Position numbers and translations under genes: made by a program
The notes under the pieces: generated by a model
Told to the model about the DNA's origin: nothing
The model's database searches: none
Seen by the model: only the letters and a program-made list of their open reading frames with translations
Source of the DNA: Malikia spinosa
GTDB taxonomy: Bacteria > Pseudomonadota > Gammaproteobacteria > Burkholderiales > Burkholderiaceae_C
Direction: 5' to 3'
Length of the DNA stretch: 64,000 nt
NCBI RefSeq assembly: GCF_002980625.1
Contig: NZ_PVLR01000016.1
Span: 1-64,000 of the forward strand
In this document: in pieces, positions 8,411 through 17,315 of the stretch
How the letters are laid out: each line of letters starts with the position of its first letter
Numbering within the stretch: the first letter of the stretch is position 1

Positions 8411-8471
8411 GGTCAGCGCGGACTCTGAGGGCCGCTGAAGGACACTGACATGGGGTCCGCCCAGGACCGAC

Positions 8472-8834
8472 TCAGCCGCCGCTGCGCTTGACCTTGAAGC
8501 CCTCGGCCTGCAGAAAGGCGACGATCTTGTCGCCATGCTCGCCCTGGACCTCGACCTGGCCGTCCTTGACTGTGCCGCCGCTGCCGCAGGCAGCCTTGAG
8601 CCGCTTGGCCAACGCCACCAGCGCCTCGGCGTCGAGCGCCAGCCCGCGCACGACCGTGACCGCCTTGCCGCCACGGCCCTTGGTTTCACGCTGCACGCGC
8701 GCGATGCCATCGCCCGCAGGAACGGCCTTGAGCTGGGCACATTGGCACTGCGCCACCGGCTGACGACAGCCGGGGCACATGCGACCGCTGTCGGTCGAAT
8801 AGACCAGGCCACCGAGTGCGGAGAAGGATTTCAT
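8472..8834 (-). CDS. yciH: SUI1/eIF1-like translation factor (YciH family)
   Basis: A 120-residue cytoplasmic protein. An N-terminal CPGC...CQC zinc-binding-like segment (about residues 20-32) is followed by the SUI1 fold, with RETKGRGGKAVTVVRGL, LKAACGSGGTVKDGQVEVQG and the GDKI..FL segment. Bacterial YciH proteins resemble eukaryotic initiation factor 1 and are thought to affect start-codon selection at the ribosome. The ATG at 8834 overlaps the TGA of the upstream frame by four bases (ATGA), indicating coupled translation. Confidence 0.9.
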   Translation of the reverse strand: MKSFSALGGLVYSTDSGRMCPGCRQPVAQCQCAQLKAVPAGDGIARVQRETKGRGGKAVTVVRGLALDAEALVALAKRLKAACGSGGTVKDGQVEVQGEHGDKIVAFLQAEGFKVKRSGG

Positions 8835-9195
8835 GATTGACCTTGGATCCGGCGCGGATCGAGTTCACGGATGCGGCGATCCTCGTAATAACCGCCGTAT
8901 TCGGTATAGCGCAGGAAGGGCTTGCCACAGGCGCGACAGGCCCAGACCTCGCAGCGGTTGGCCGGGTGGTGCGCCAGCGAGATCGGCGCCAGCGGCGACC
9001 AGGCGTCGACGCCGGTCAGGCGCGACTCCTCCAGCGTGGGCTCGTCGTCGCCCGGCAACCAGAGCGCGCCGAGCGGCTGCAGCCGGGAAAGGACTCCCAA
9101 CCCGGGCTGGCGTAGGGGCTGCAGGCGCTGCAGGTCGGCTGGCTGCCGCGCTGCTGCGCGATCTGCGTCGCTTGTTCGGGGCTCAGGTGCAACAT
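8831..9195 (-). pseudogene. Conserved hypothetical gene with apparent frameshift
   Basis: Two reading frames together make one plausible protein. Frame A starts at an ATG at 9195 (MLHLSPEQATQIAQQRGSQP) but stops early. Frame B carries the convincing rest: LQPLGALWLPGDDEPTLEES, then VWACRACGKPFLRYTEYGGYY and DRRIREL, ending in TGA at 8831. The span is 365 bases, two more than a multiple of three. The crossover lies within codons 17-45 of frame A. Frame B has no ATG of its own; a GTG start inside the frame would give about 90 residues. The CRACG motif suggests half of a metal site. It may be a real frameshift, a sequencing error, or a gene with an internal start. Its stop overlaps yciH. Confidence 0.5.
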
Positions 9196-9203
9196 GGCGG
9201 ACC

Positions 9204-9746
9204 TCAGCGCGGATAGCCCGCGGGGGCATAGCCGGCCGCTGCTGGCGGGCGCGGCACGATCGGCGTGATCTGCAGCTGCAGATACTGGCCCGGGTCGGAC
9301 GGCATCTGCGCGCTGTACTGCTTGCCGCCGAACTCGTAGACCACGTGGTAGCCGCTGACCCGGCTCTCGTAGACGGTCTGCGGGTAGCAGCGCCTGACCA
9401 TCTGGGTCTCGGGCGGCGCTTCGCCCTCGATGCTGTTGCCCAGGATGGCGCCGCCAAACAGGCCCAGCACGGTGGCGGCCGCCTTGCCGCTGCCCTCGCC
9501 GATCGCGTTGCCAAGCGCGCCGCCCGCCAGCGTGCCCATCAGGGCGCCGGCACCGGACTTCTGGCCGCTGCGCGTGACGGCCTCATCCTGGCAGACCTGG
9601 CGACTGACCGGTACCTGCTGCATGACCGGGGTGCTGCTGATGACGCGCGCCATTTCCTGCTGCGCCTGGGCCGGCAGACCGGTCAGCATGGCGACGCAAC
9701 AGGCTGCTGCGCCGGCCAGCCGGGCAAATTTGACGGGGTGCTTCAT
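9204..9746 (-). CDS. Glycine-zipper 2TM-domain outer-membrane-type protein
   Basis: A 180-residue exported protein with a signal peptide (MKHPVKFARLAGAAACCVAM, cleavage near AQA-Q). The centre holds a glycine-zipper pair (GALMGTLAGGALGNAIGEGS and VLGLFGGAILGNSI, about residues 68-107) of the kind found in the Rick_17kDa_Anti/SlyB group, which inserts in or against the outer membrane. The C-terminal region (SGYHVVYEFGGKQYSAQMPS) is typical of the Burkholderiales members. Cysteines are not placed like a lipobox, so lipidation is not indicated. Function is unproven but probably envelope integrity. Confidence 0.85.
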   Translation of the reverse strand: MKHPVKFARLAGAAACCVAMLTGLPAQAQQEMARVISSTPVMQQVPVSRQVCQDEAVTRSGQKSGAGALMGTLAGGALGNAIGEGSGKAAATVLGLFGGAILGNSIEGEAPPETQMVRRCYPQTVYESRVSGYHVVYEFGGKQYSAQMPSDPGQYLQLQITPIVPRPPAAAGYAPAGYPR

Positions 9747-9799
9747 AGGCCACTCGATGGAACTTGATTGCCGGCGCACGGCAGCAGGTGCGGGATGGC

Positions 9800-10432
9800 T
9801 CACTTCTTGCTGCCGATCTTGCTTTCCTGGCCCGCGATCAGGCGGCTGATGTTGCCGCGGTGGCGCCACAGCAGCAGCAGGCTCATGACCGCGACGGCCA
9901 GGGCGACCGACGGGCTGCCGTACCAGGACCAGCTCTCGCCGCTGACCAGCACGTAAAAGCCAGGCGCGAACAGCGCTGCGACCACCGCCGCCAGCGAGGA
10001 ATAGCGCAGCACCAGCGCCACGAACAGCCAGCTGCCCAGCGTCGCCAGGCCCAGCAGCGGCTCGAAGCCCAGCAGCACGCCAGCAGCGGTCGCCACGCCC
10101 TTGCCGCCCTGGAAGCGGAAGAAGACCGGGAACAGGTGGCCCAGGAAGGCCGCCATGCCGACTGCCGCCACGGTGCCGTCGCCCAGGCCCCAGGCCGAGC
10201 CCCAATGCACGACCAGCCAGACCGGCAACCAGCCCTTGGCGCCGTCGAGCAGCAGCGTCGCGATCGCCGCCTTCTTGCTGCCCGAGCGCAGCACATTGGT
10301 CGCGCCGGGGTTCTTGCTGCCGTAGCTGCGCGGGTCGCTCAGGCCCATGACTCGGCTGACGATCACCGCAAAGGAGAGGGAACCGATCAGGTAGGCGGCC
10401 GCCACGACGGCCAGGGTAGTCAGGTCAAACAT
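9800..10432 (-). CDS. plsY: Glycerol-3-phosphate acyltransferase PlsY
   Basis: PlsY is an inner-membrane enzyme that transfers an acyl group from acyl-phosphate to glycerol-3-phosphate, the first step of phospholipid synthesis in the PlsX/PlsY route. The 210-residue protein has five or so membrane spans. The signature segments are present: [19 protein letters not shown] (about 38-56), [20 protein letters not shown] (about 96-115) and the late [15 protein letters not shown]. Length and motif order are normal. It lies between the glycine-zipper gene and an aldo/keto reductase on the same strand. Confidence 0.96.
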   Translation of the reverse strand: MFDLTTLAVVAAAYLIGSLSFAVIVSRVMGLSDPRSYGSKNPGATNVLRSGSKKAAIATLLLDGAKGWLPVWLVVHWGSAWGLGDGTVAAVGMAAFLGHLFPVFFRFQGGKGVATAAGVLLGFEPLLGLATLGSWLFVALVLRYSSLAAVVAALFAPGFYVLVSGESWSWYGSPSVALAVAVMSLLLLWRHRGNISRLIAGQESKIGSKK

Positions 10433-10463
10433 GCTTTATCCAAAAAAGGCGGGTAGGCCGGGC

Positions 10464-11525
10464 TCAGGCCGCGGGATCGCGGTGTTCCCAGCGGATCTGG
10501 TCGATCGCCTGCAGCAGCTCGGGCGCCAGCGTGGTGCCCCAGGCATCGAGGCATTCGTCGAGCTGGGCCAAGCTGGTCACGCCGATGATGGTGCTGGCAA
10601 CCTGCCACTTGGTATAGCAGAAGGCCAGCGCCAGCTGGGTCGGAGTCAGGCCATTCTCGCGCGCCAGCGCGTTGTAGCGCCGGGCTGCGACCAGCGAATC
10701 GGCCCGACCCCAGCGCTGCTTGCGCATCGACTCGTAGCGCGACATGCGGCCTTCGGGCGCTATCGGTGACTCGAAACCGCTGGCGTCGTACTTGCCGCTC
10801 AACAGGCCAAAGCCCAGCGGCGAATAGGCCAGCAGCGACACGCCCAGGCGGTGCATGGTCTCGTCAAGCCCGTTCTCGAGCGTGCGGTTGATCAGACAAT
10901 AGGGGTTCTGCACCGTGGCCACGCGCGGCAGGCCATGGGCTTCAGCCAGGCGCACGAACTCGTGCACGCCGTAGGGGGTCTCATTGGACAGGCCGATCGC
11001 GCGCACCTTGCCGGCGCGCACCAGCTGGTCAAGAGCTTCGAGCTGCTCGTGGATGCTGGCGCAGGGCTTTTCCTCGGCCGGGTCGTAGTAGATCTTGCCG
11101 AAGGCAGGCACTGATCGCGCCGGCCAGTGGATCTGGTACAGGTCGATCACCTCGGTCTGCAGCCGGCGCAGGCTGGCGTCGCAGGCGGCCAGGATCTCGG
11201 CCCGGGTCAGGCCGGACTGCTCGCCGCGAATCCAGGGCATGCCACGCGAGGGGCCGGCGACCTTGGTCGCCAGCACGATCTTCTCGCGCGCCCCCGGGCG
11301 ACTGGCCAGCCAGCGGCCGACGATGGTCTCGGTCGCGCCGCAGGTCTCGGCGCGCGCCGGCACCGCATACATCTCGGCGGTGTCGATGAAGTTGATGCCG
11401 CGCTCAAGCGCGCGGTCCAGGATGGCATGGCTGTCGGCCTCGCCGACCTGCTCGCCGAAGGTCATGGTGCCCAGGCAGATCGGAGTCACGCGCAATTCGC
11501 TCGCGCCCAGTGGTATCAGGTTCAT
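10464..11525 (-). CDS. Aldo/keto reductase, Tas-like
   Basis: A 353-residue NADPH-dependent oxidoreductase of the (beta/alpha)8 aldo/keto reductase superfamily. Motifs include ICLGTMTFGEQVGEADSHA, the catalytic FIDTAEMYAVP (Asp/Tyr), the LATKV lysine, the IDLYQIHWPAR histidine and the cofactor-binding region near AFCYTKWQVASTIIGVTS. Length and the YPVPARAETCGATE-like region match the Tas group of E. coli (346 residues). The physiological substrate is unknown. The start at 11525 is the first residue of the conserved N-terminal strand; longer starts upstream lack support. Confidence 0.9.
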   Translation of the reverse strand: MNLIPLGASELRVTPICLGTMTFGEQVGEADSHAILDRALERGINFIDTAEMYAVPARAETCGATETIVGRWLASRPGAREKIVLATKVAGPSRGMPWIRGEQSGLTRAEILAACDASLRRLQTEVIDLYQIHWPARSVPAFGKIYYDPAEEKPCASIHEQLEALDQLVRAGKVRAIGLSNETPYGVHEFVRLAEAHGLPRVATVQNPYCLINRTLENGLDETMHRLGVSLLAYSPLGFGLLSGKYDASGFESPIAPEGRMSRYESMRKQRWGRADSLVAARRYNALARENGLTPTQLALAFCYTKWQVASTIIGVTSLAQLDECLDAWGTTLAPELLQAIDQIRWEHRDPAA

Positions 11526-11609
11526 GGTTAGGGTCTCTTGTACGCTTGGCTCTGATTTTGTCACGGCACCGAGGCCAGGTCGTCACGGCTTGCCGCAATA
11601 ATCCCAAGG

Positions 11610-12566
11610 ATGTACAAGGCCATTCGACCTTCAAGCAGCCGCTTTCTCACCCTTCGCCAGCAGCGCTACCATGTCCGCAGCTGGGGCGAGTACCGTCCGG
11701 GCATGGTGCCACTGGTGCTGGTGCATGGCTGGATGGATGTCTCGGCCTCGTTCCAGTTCGTGGTCGATGCGCTGCAGGGCGAACGCTTCGTGATCGCGCC
11801 CGACTGGCGTGGCTTCGGGCTGACACGCCCGCAAGGCGCCGGCCCGGACCCGACCGACTACGGTCCGGTCGACCACTATGTCTCGCCGGCCGAGTACCTG
11901 GCCGACCTGGATTTCCTGCTCGACGCGCTCGACGCCGAGCTCGGGCGCGACAGCGGCGCAGCCATCGACCTGGTCGGCCACAGCATGGGCGGCAACGTCG
12001 CCCTGGTCTACGGCGGCGTGCGGCCCCAGCGCGTGCGCCGGCTGGTCAACCTTGAGGGTTTCGGCCTGCCCGCGACGCGCCCGGCCCAGGCCGCGCGTCG
12101 CTATGCGAGCTGGATCGACCAGCTCAAGGCGCTCGAGCGCGGCGAGCTCGCGCTGCAGCAGTACGACAGCCTGGAAGGCGTGGCGCAGCGCCTGATCAAG
12201 ACCAATCCGCGGCTGGCTCCGGCCAAGGCGCGCTGGCTGGCCCAGCACTGGGCGGCGCAGAACGAGTCCGGCCGCTGGCAGATCCTGGGCGACGCGGCGC
12301 ACAAGGTCGTCAGCGCCCTGCTCTACCGCGCCGACGAGACGCAGGCGATCTGGCGCTGCATCACGGCGCCGACGCTATCGGTCGAGGCCTCGGACGACAG
12401 CCTGGCGCGCTGGTTCAAGCAGGGCGAATACAACTTGGATGAATTCCATCAGCGGCTGACTGCCGTGCCCGACTGCCGGCGCGCGCGGGTCGAGGACGCC
12501 GGCCATATGCTGCACCACGACCAGCCGGCCGCGGTGGCGCGGTTGATCGAAGATTTCCTGGCCTGA
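11610..12566 (+). CDS. Alpha/beta hydrolase
   Basis: A 318-residue protein with the alpha/beta-hydrolase fold: an oxyanion region LVLVHGWMDVSASFQFVV, the nucleophile elbow DLVGHSMGGNVAL (Ser at about residue 128), and a catalytic histidine in the C-terminal VEDAGHMLHHDQP. A cap domain lies between about 150 and 240. No signal peptide is seen, so it is cytoplasmic. The substrate cannot be assigned; related proteins include esterases and C-C hydrolases. The downstream permease gene begins two bases after its stop, suggesting an operon. Confidence 0.9.
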   Translation: MYKAIRPSSSRFLTLRQQRYHVRSWGEYRPGMVPLVLVHGWMDVSASFQFVVDALQGERFVIAPDWRGFGLTRPQGAGPDPTDYGPVDHYVSPAEYLADLDFLLDALDAELGRDSGAAIDLVGHSMGGNVALVYGGVRPQRVRRLVNLEGFGLPATRPAQAARRYASWIDQLKALERGELALQQYDSLEGVAQRLIKTNPRLAPAKARWLAQHWAAQNESGRWQILGDAAHKVVSALLYRADETQAIWRCITAPTLSVEASDDSLARWFKQGEYNLDEFHQRLTAVPDCRRARVEDAGHMLHHDQPAAVARLIEDFLA

Positions 12567-12567
12567 G

Positions 12568-13455
12568 ATGCAGCGCTCAAGCCTGAAAGCGGACCTGCTG
12601 ATGGTCCTGACTGCCGCGATCTGGGGCTCGACCTTCGTCGCCCAGCAGCTCGGCATGGACGGCGTCGGCCCGTTCACCTATACCGGTGCCCGCATGCTGC
12701 TGGGTGTCGCGCTGATCGCGCCGCTCTGGCGCTGGCGTGGCGGCCCCTTCGCCAGCCTGCCGGTGCAGCCGAGCCAGGGCCTGTGGGGCGCGGGACTGCT
12801 GCTGGGGCTGGTGCTGTTTTGCGCCATCAACCTGCAGCAAGTCGGCCTGCTCGGCACCTCGGTCAGCAACGCGGGCTTCATCACCGGGCTCTATGTCGTG
12901 CTGGTGCCAGTGCTGCTGCGCCTGGGTGGCACCCACATCACGCGCCAGGCCTGGATCGCGGTCGCGCTGGCCACCGCCGGTCTCTACTTCCTCAGCGTCA
13001 AGCCCGACGCCGGCATCGCCGCGGGCGACTGGCTGCAGCTCGGCGGCGCCCTGCTCTGGGCGGTGCATGTGCTGCTGGTGGGCCGGCTGACCCGGCGCCA
13101 CGACCCGCTGCGGCTGTCGGTGCTGCAATACCTGGTCGCGGGCCTGCTGTCGCTGGCGGTCGCGCTGGCACAGGAAAGCATCACCTGGAGCGGGCTGGAA
13201 CAGGCTGCCGGCGCCATCGCCTGGGGCGGCTTGCTCTCGATCGGCGTGGCCTACACGCTGCAGGCCATCGTGCAGCGCGATGCGCTGGCCTCGCATGCAG
13301 CCGTGATCTACAGCAGCGAGGGCCTGTTCTCGGCACTGGGCGGCTGGCTGGTGCTGAACGAACAGATCGGCCTGCGCGGCTGGAGCGGTGCTGCGCTGCT
13401 GCTGGCGGCCATGTTGCTGGCGCAATGGCGCTTCAAGCCCACCACAGCCGCTTGA
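12568..13455 (+). CDS. EamA/DMT-superfamily permease
   Basis: A 295-residue integral membrane protein with about ten predicted spans in two EamA repeats. The first repeat starts LMVLTAAIWGSTFVAQQLGM and GPFTYTGARMLL; the second starts GDWLQLGGALLWAVHVLLVG and ends with SSEGLFSALGGWLVLNEQI. DMT permeases export or import small metabolites; the substrate is unknown. It is closely coupled to the preceding hydrolase. Confidence 0.92.
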   Translation: MQRSSLKADLLMVLTAAIWGSTFVAQQLGMDGVGPFTYTGARMLLGVALIAPLWRWRGGPFASLPVQPSQGLWGAGLLLGLVLFCAINLQQVGLLGTSVSNAGFITGLYVVLVPVLLRLGGTHITRQAWIAVALATAGLYFLSVKPDAGIAAGDWLQLGGALLWAVHVLLVGRLTRRHDPLRLSVLQYLVAGLLSLAVALAQESITWSGLEQAAGAIAWGGLLSIGVAYTLQAIVQRDALASHAAVIYSSEGLFSALGGWLVLNEQIGLRGWSGAALLLAAMLLAQWRFKPTTAA

Positions 13456-13523
13456 ACGCGCGCCCGCAAAGCCCCAGGCCGTGAGAAAATCGACCGTTTT
13501 GACCGATACAGAAGATAAATATC

Positions 13524-14628
13524 ATGGAAGCCGAACGCCTCAACGCCATCTCCGCCCGCCTCGCCGACCTGAGCTCGCGCGTGATCGAGTTACGGGGGTA
13601 TCTTTGACTACGATCACAAAGCCCTCAAACTGAGCGAAGTCAACAGCGCGCTCGAAGACCCCGCGGTCTGGAACAACCCGAAGCGGGCCCAGGACCTGGG
13701 CAAGGAAAAGAAGTCGCTGGAAGACGTCGTGCTGGTGCTCGACCGCCTGACCGGCGAGCTCGCCGACAACGGTGAGCTGTTCGAGATGTCCAAGGAAGAA
13801 GGTGACGACGACGGCCTGGAAGCGATCGAGGGCGAAGCTGGTAAGCTGGCAGCCGAAGTCGAGAAGCTCGAGTTCCGCCGCATGTTCAACCAGGAAGCCG
13901 ATCCGCTCAACTGCTTCCTCGACATCCAGGCCGGCGCTGGCGGCACCGAGGCCTGCGACTGGGCCAGCATGCTGCTGCGCCAGTACACCCGCTACGGCGA
14001 GCGCAAGGGCTTCAAGGTCACGGTCGAGGACCTGACCGACGGCGACACCGCCGGCATCAAGAGCGCCACCATCAAGCTCGAGGGCGAGTACGCCTACGGC
14101 CTGCTGCGCACCGAGACCGGCGTGCACCGCCTGGTGCGCAAGTCGCCGTTCGACAGCTCGGGCGGGCGCCACACCTCGTTCGCCTCGGTGTTCGTCTACC
14201 CCGAGATCGACGACTCGGTCGAGATCAACATCAACCCGGCCGATGTGCGGATCGACACCTACCGCGCCTCCGGCGCCGGCGGCCAGCACATCAACAAGAC
14301 CGACTCGGCGGTGCGCCTGACCCACATGCCGACCGGCATCGTGGTGCAGTCGCAAGACAGCCGCAGCCAGCACAGCAACCGCGACCTGGCCTGGGGTCGC
14401 CTGCGCTCCAAGCTCTACGACTACGAGATGCGCAAGCGCATGGAAGAGCAGCAAAAGCTCGAGGACACCAAGACCGACGTGGGCTGGGGTCACCAGATCC
14501 GCAGCTATGTGCTGGACAACAGCCGCATCAAGGACCTGCGCACCAACGTCGAAATCTCGGCCACCCAGAAGGTGCTCGACGGCGACCTGGACGCATTCAT
14601 CGAAGCTTCTCTGAAACAAGGCGTTTGA
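13524..14628 (+). CDS. prfB: Peptide chain release factor 2, with programmed +1 frameshift
   Basis: RF2 recognises UGA and UAA stop codons and triggers peptide release. The gene is read from ATG at 13524 for 27 codons, reaches an in-frame TGA at 13605-13607, and must shift +1 to continue from 13606 to the stop at 14626-14628, giving 367 residues. The shifted frame carries the GGQ motif ([17 protein letters not shown]) and the family's long N-terminal helical domain; the SPF stop-recognition motif appears as [11 protein letters not shown]. Automatic callers often truncate this gene. The pepN gene starts three bases downstream. Confidence 0.97.
13592..13608 (+). promoter_or_regulatory. RF2 programmed frameshift site
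   Basis: The segment has an internal Shine-Dalgarno-like CGGGGGT three bases before CTT TGA C, the same slippery CTT-TGA-C arrangement as in E. coli prfB. When RF2 is scarce, the ribosome pauses at TGA and slips forward by one base, so RF2 controls its own level. Confidence 0.95.
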
Positions 14629-14631
14629 CCC

Positions 14632-17295
14632 ATGACCTCACTGCGTGAAGGCAACACCCCGGTGGTGAAGCGCGAAGACTATGCCGCCCCGGCGTTCCTG
14701 GTCGACAGCGTCGACCTGTGCTTCGACCTCGACCCGGCCAAGACCCGCGTCCTCAACAAGATGTGGCTGCGGCGCAACCCGGCCGTGGCGGCCCAGCCGC
14801 TGCGCCTGGACGGCGAGGAGCTCAACCTGGCGCGCGTGCTGGTCAACGGCGAAGGCAGCAGCTTCAAGCTCGACGGCAACCAGCTCGTGCTCGAGAAGCT
14901 GCCCGAGGGCGACCAGCCGTTCGAGCTCGAGATCTTCACCACATGCGCTCCGGCCAAGAACAGCAAGCTGATGGGCTTGTACGTGAGCCAGGGCACCTTC
15001 TTCACGCAGTGCGAGGCCGAGGGCTTTCGCCGCATCACCTATTTCCTGGACCGTCCGGATGTGATGGCCAGCTATAGCGTGACGCTGCGCGCCGACAAGG
15101 CCGCCTACCCGGTGCTGCTGTCCAACGGCAACCTGGTCGAACAAGGCGAGCTCGATGACGGTCGCCATTTCGCCAAATGGGTCGACCCGCACAAGAAGCC
15201 CTGCTACCTGTTCGCGCTGGTGGCCGGCCAGCTGGTGTCGCGCGAGCAGCGCATCACCAGCCGCAGCGGTGGCCAGCATCTGCTGCAGGTCTACGTGCGC
15301 CCGGGCGACCTCGACAAGACCGAGCACGCGATGAACTCGCTGATGGCCAGCATCGCCTGGGACGAGGCGCGTTTCGGCCTGCCGCTCGACCTGGAGCGCT
15401 TCATGATCGTCGCCACCAGCGACTTCAACATGGGCGCGATGGAGAACAAGGGCCTCAACATCTTCAACACCAAGTACGTGCTGGCCAACCCCGCCACCGC
15501 GACCGATACCGACTACGCCGGCATCGAATCGGTGGTCGGCCACGAGTATTTCCACAACTGGACCGGCAACCGCGTCACCTGCCGCGACTGGTTCCAGCTC
15601 AGCCTGAAGGAAGGGCTGACGGTATTCCGCGACCAGGAATTCAGCATGGACATGGCCGGCAGCGCGTCGGCCCGCGCCGTCAAGCGGATCGAGGACGTGC
15701 GCGTGCTGCGCAGCGCCCAGTTCCCCGAGGACGCCGGCCCGATGTCGCACCCGGTGCGCCCCGACCAGTACGCCGAGATCAACAACTTCTACACCGTCAC
15801 GATCTACGAAAAGGGTGCCGAGGTCGTGCGCATGCAGCAGACCCTGGTCGGGCGCGAAGGCTTCGCGCGCGGCATGAAGCTGTATTTCGAGCGCCATGAC
15901 GGCCAGGCCGTGACCTGCGACGACTTCGCACAGGCCATCGCCGACGCCAACCCCGACAGCGAACTCGCGCGCCAGCTGCCCCAGTTCAAGCGCTGGTACT
16001 CGCAGGCCGGCACGCCGCGCCTGCACGCCAGCGGATCGTATGACGCCCAAATGCGCCGCTACACCCTGACGTTGGGCCAGAGTTGCCCCGCCACCGCCGG
16101 CCAGCCAGCCAAGGAAGCGTTCGTGATCCCGGTCGCGCTCGGACTGCTCGACGCGCAGGGCCGCGAACTGCCGGACAGCGCCCGCACCGTGGTGCTCAGC
16201 GAGACCAGCCAGACCGTGGTGTTCGACGACGTCGATGCCGAGCCGGTGCCCTCGATCCTGCGCGGTTTCAGCGCGCCGGTCGTGCTCGAGTTCGACTACA
16301 GCGACGCGCAACTGCTGACGCTGCTGGCCCATGACAGCGACGCCTTCAACCGCTGGGAAGCCGGCCAGCGCCTGGCGCTGCGCTGCGCGCTCGCCGCCGT
16401 GCAGTCGCCCGCTGCCGTGCACCAGCCGCTGGACGCGGCCTACCTCGACGCCATGCGCGCGATCCTGCGTGCACCCGGACTCGACTCCGCCTTCAAGGAA
16501 CTGGTGCTGACGCTGCCGGGCGAGACCTATATCGCCGAGCAGCTCGACCTGGTCGATCCGCAGCGCATCCACGCGGTGCGCGAAGCCATGCGCGAGCAGC
16601 TCGCCCACGCGCTGCACGACGACTGGGTGCAGGCCTTCGAGGCCAACCACGACAACGGCGCCTTCCGCCCCGATCCGGTCTCGAGCGGCAGGCGTGCCCT
16701 GGCCGGCCTGGCGCTGACCATGCTGTGCCTGGCCGCGCGCGAGAACGGCAACCCGGTCTGGCCGGGCAAGGCGCTGCAGCGCTTCAAGGATGCCGGCAAC
16801 ATGACCGACCGCGTCAGCGCGCTCGGCGCACTGGTCGGCAGCGGCTCGGCGCTGGCGGCACAGGCGCTCGAACGCTTCCACGCGCTGTTCAAGGGCGAGG
16901 AGCTGGTGCTCGACAAATGGTTCGCGCTGCAGGCCGGCGCGCCCGACCGCGGCGGCAACATCCTGCCCCAGGTCAAGCAGCTGCTGAGCCACCCCGACTT
17001 CCACCTGCGCAACCCGAACCGCGCCCGCAGCCTGATCTTCAGCTACTGCAACGCCAACCCGGGCGCCTTCCACCGCGCTGACGCCGCCGGCTACCTGTTC
17101 TGGAGCGAGCGCGTGCTCGAGATCGACGCCTTCAACCCGCAGGTCGCCGCCCGCCTGGCGCGCGCGCTCGACCGCTGGAGCAAGCTGGCCGAACCCTACC
17201 GGCATGCCGCACGCGAGGCCATCGCCCGCGTCGCCGCCAAGCCCGACCTGAGCAACGATGTGCGCGAAGTCGTCACGCGCGCACTGGCCGACTGA
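14632..17295 (+). CDS. pepN: Aminopeptidase N (M1 family)
   Basis: A cytoplasmic zinc metallopeptidase of 887 residues that removes N-terminal residues from peptides. The substrate-binding GAMENKGLN motif lies at about residue 267. The zinc site is HEYFHNWTGNRVTCRD (about 304), with the third ligand glutamate in LSLKEGLTVFRDQEFS, as in E. coli PepN (870 residues). The Ig-like third domain and the long helical C-terminal domain are present by length and sequence. It lies three bases after prfB and 20 bases before fbp on the same strand. Confidence 0.97.
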   Translation: MTSLREGNTPVVKREDYAAPAFLVDSVDLCFDLDPAKTRVLNKMWLRRNPAVAAQPLRLDGEELNLARVLVNGEGSSFKLDGNQLVLEKLPEGDQPFELEIFTTCAPAKNSKLMGLYVSQGTFFTQCEAEGFRRITYFLDRPDVMASYSVTLRADKAAYPVLLSNGNLVEQGELDDGRHFAKWVDPHKKPCYLFALVAGQLVSREQRITSRSGGQHLLQVYVRPGDLDKTEHAMNSLMASIAWDEARFGLPLDLERFMIVATSDFNMGAMENKGLNIFNTKYVLANPATATDTDYAGIESVVGHEYFHNWTGNRVTCRDWFQLSLKEGLTVFRDQEFSMDMAGSASARAVKRIEDVRVLRSAQFPEDAGPMSHPVRPDQYAEINNFYTVTIYEKGAEVVRMQQTLVGREGFARGMKLYFERHDGQAVTCDDFAQAIADANPDSELARQLPQFKRWYSQAGTPRLHASGSYDAQMRRYTLTLGQSCPATAGQPAKEAFVIPVALGLLDAQGRELPDSARTVVLSETSQTVVFDDVDAEPVPSILRGFSAPVVLEFDYSDAQLLTLLAHDSDAFNRWEAGQRLALRCALAAVQSPAAVHQPLDAAYLDAMRAILRAPGLDSAFKELVLTLPGETYIAEQLDLVDPQRIHAVREAMREQLAHALHDDWVQAFEANHDNGAFRPDPVSSGRRALAGLALTMLCLAARENGNPVWPGKALQRFKDAGNMTDRVSALGALVGSGSALAAQALERFHALFKGEELVLDKWFALQAGAPDRGGNILPQVKQLLSHPDFHLRNPNRARSLIFSYCNANPGAFHRADAAGYLFWSERVLEIDAFNPQVAARLARALDRWSKLAEPYRHAAREAIARVAAKPDLSNDVREVVTRALAD

Positions 17296-17315
17296 ATCAC
17301 CACTAGGAAACCGCA

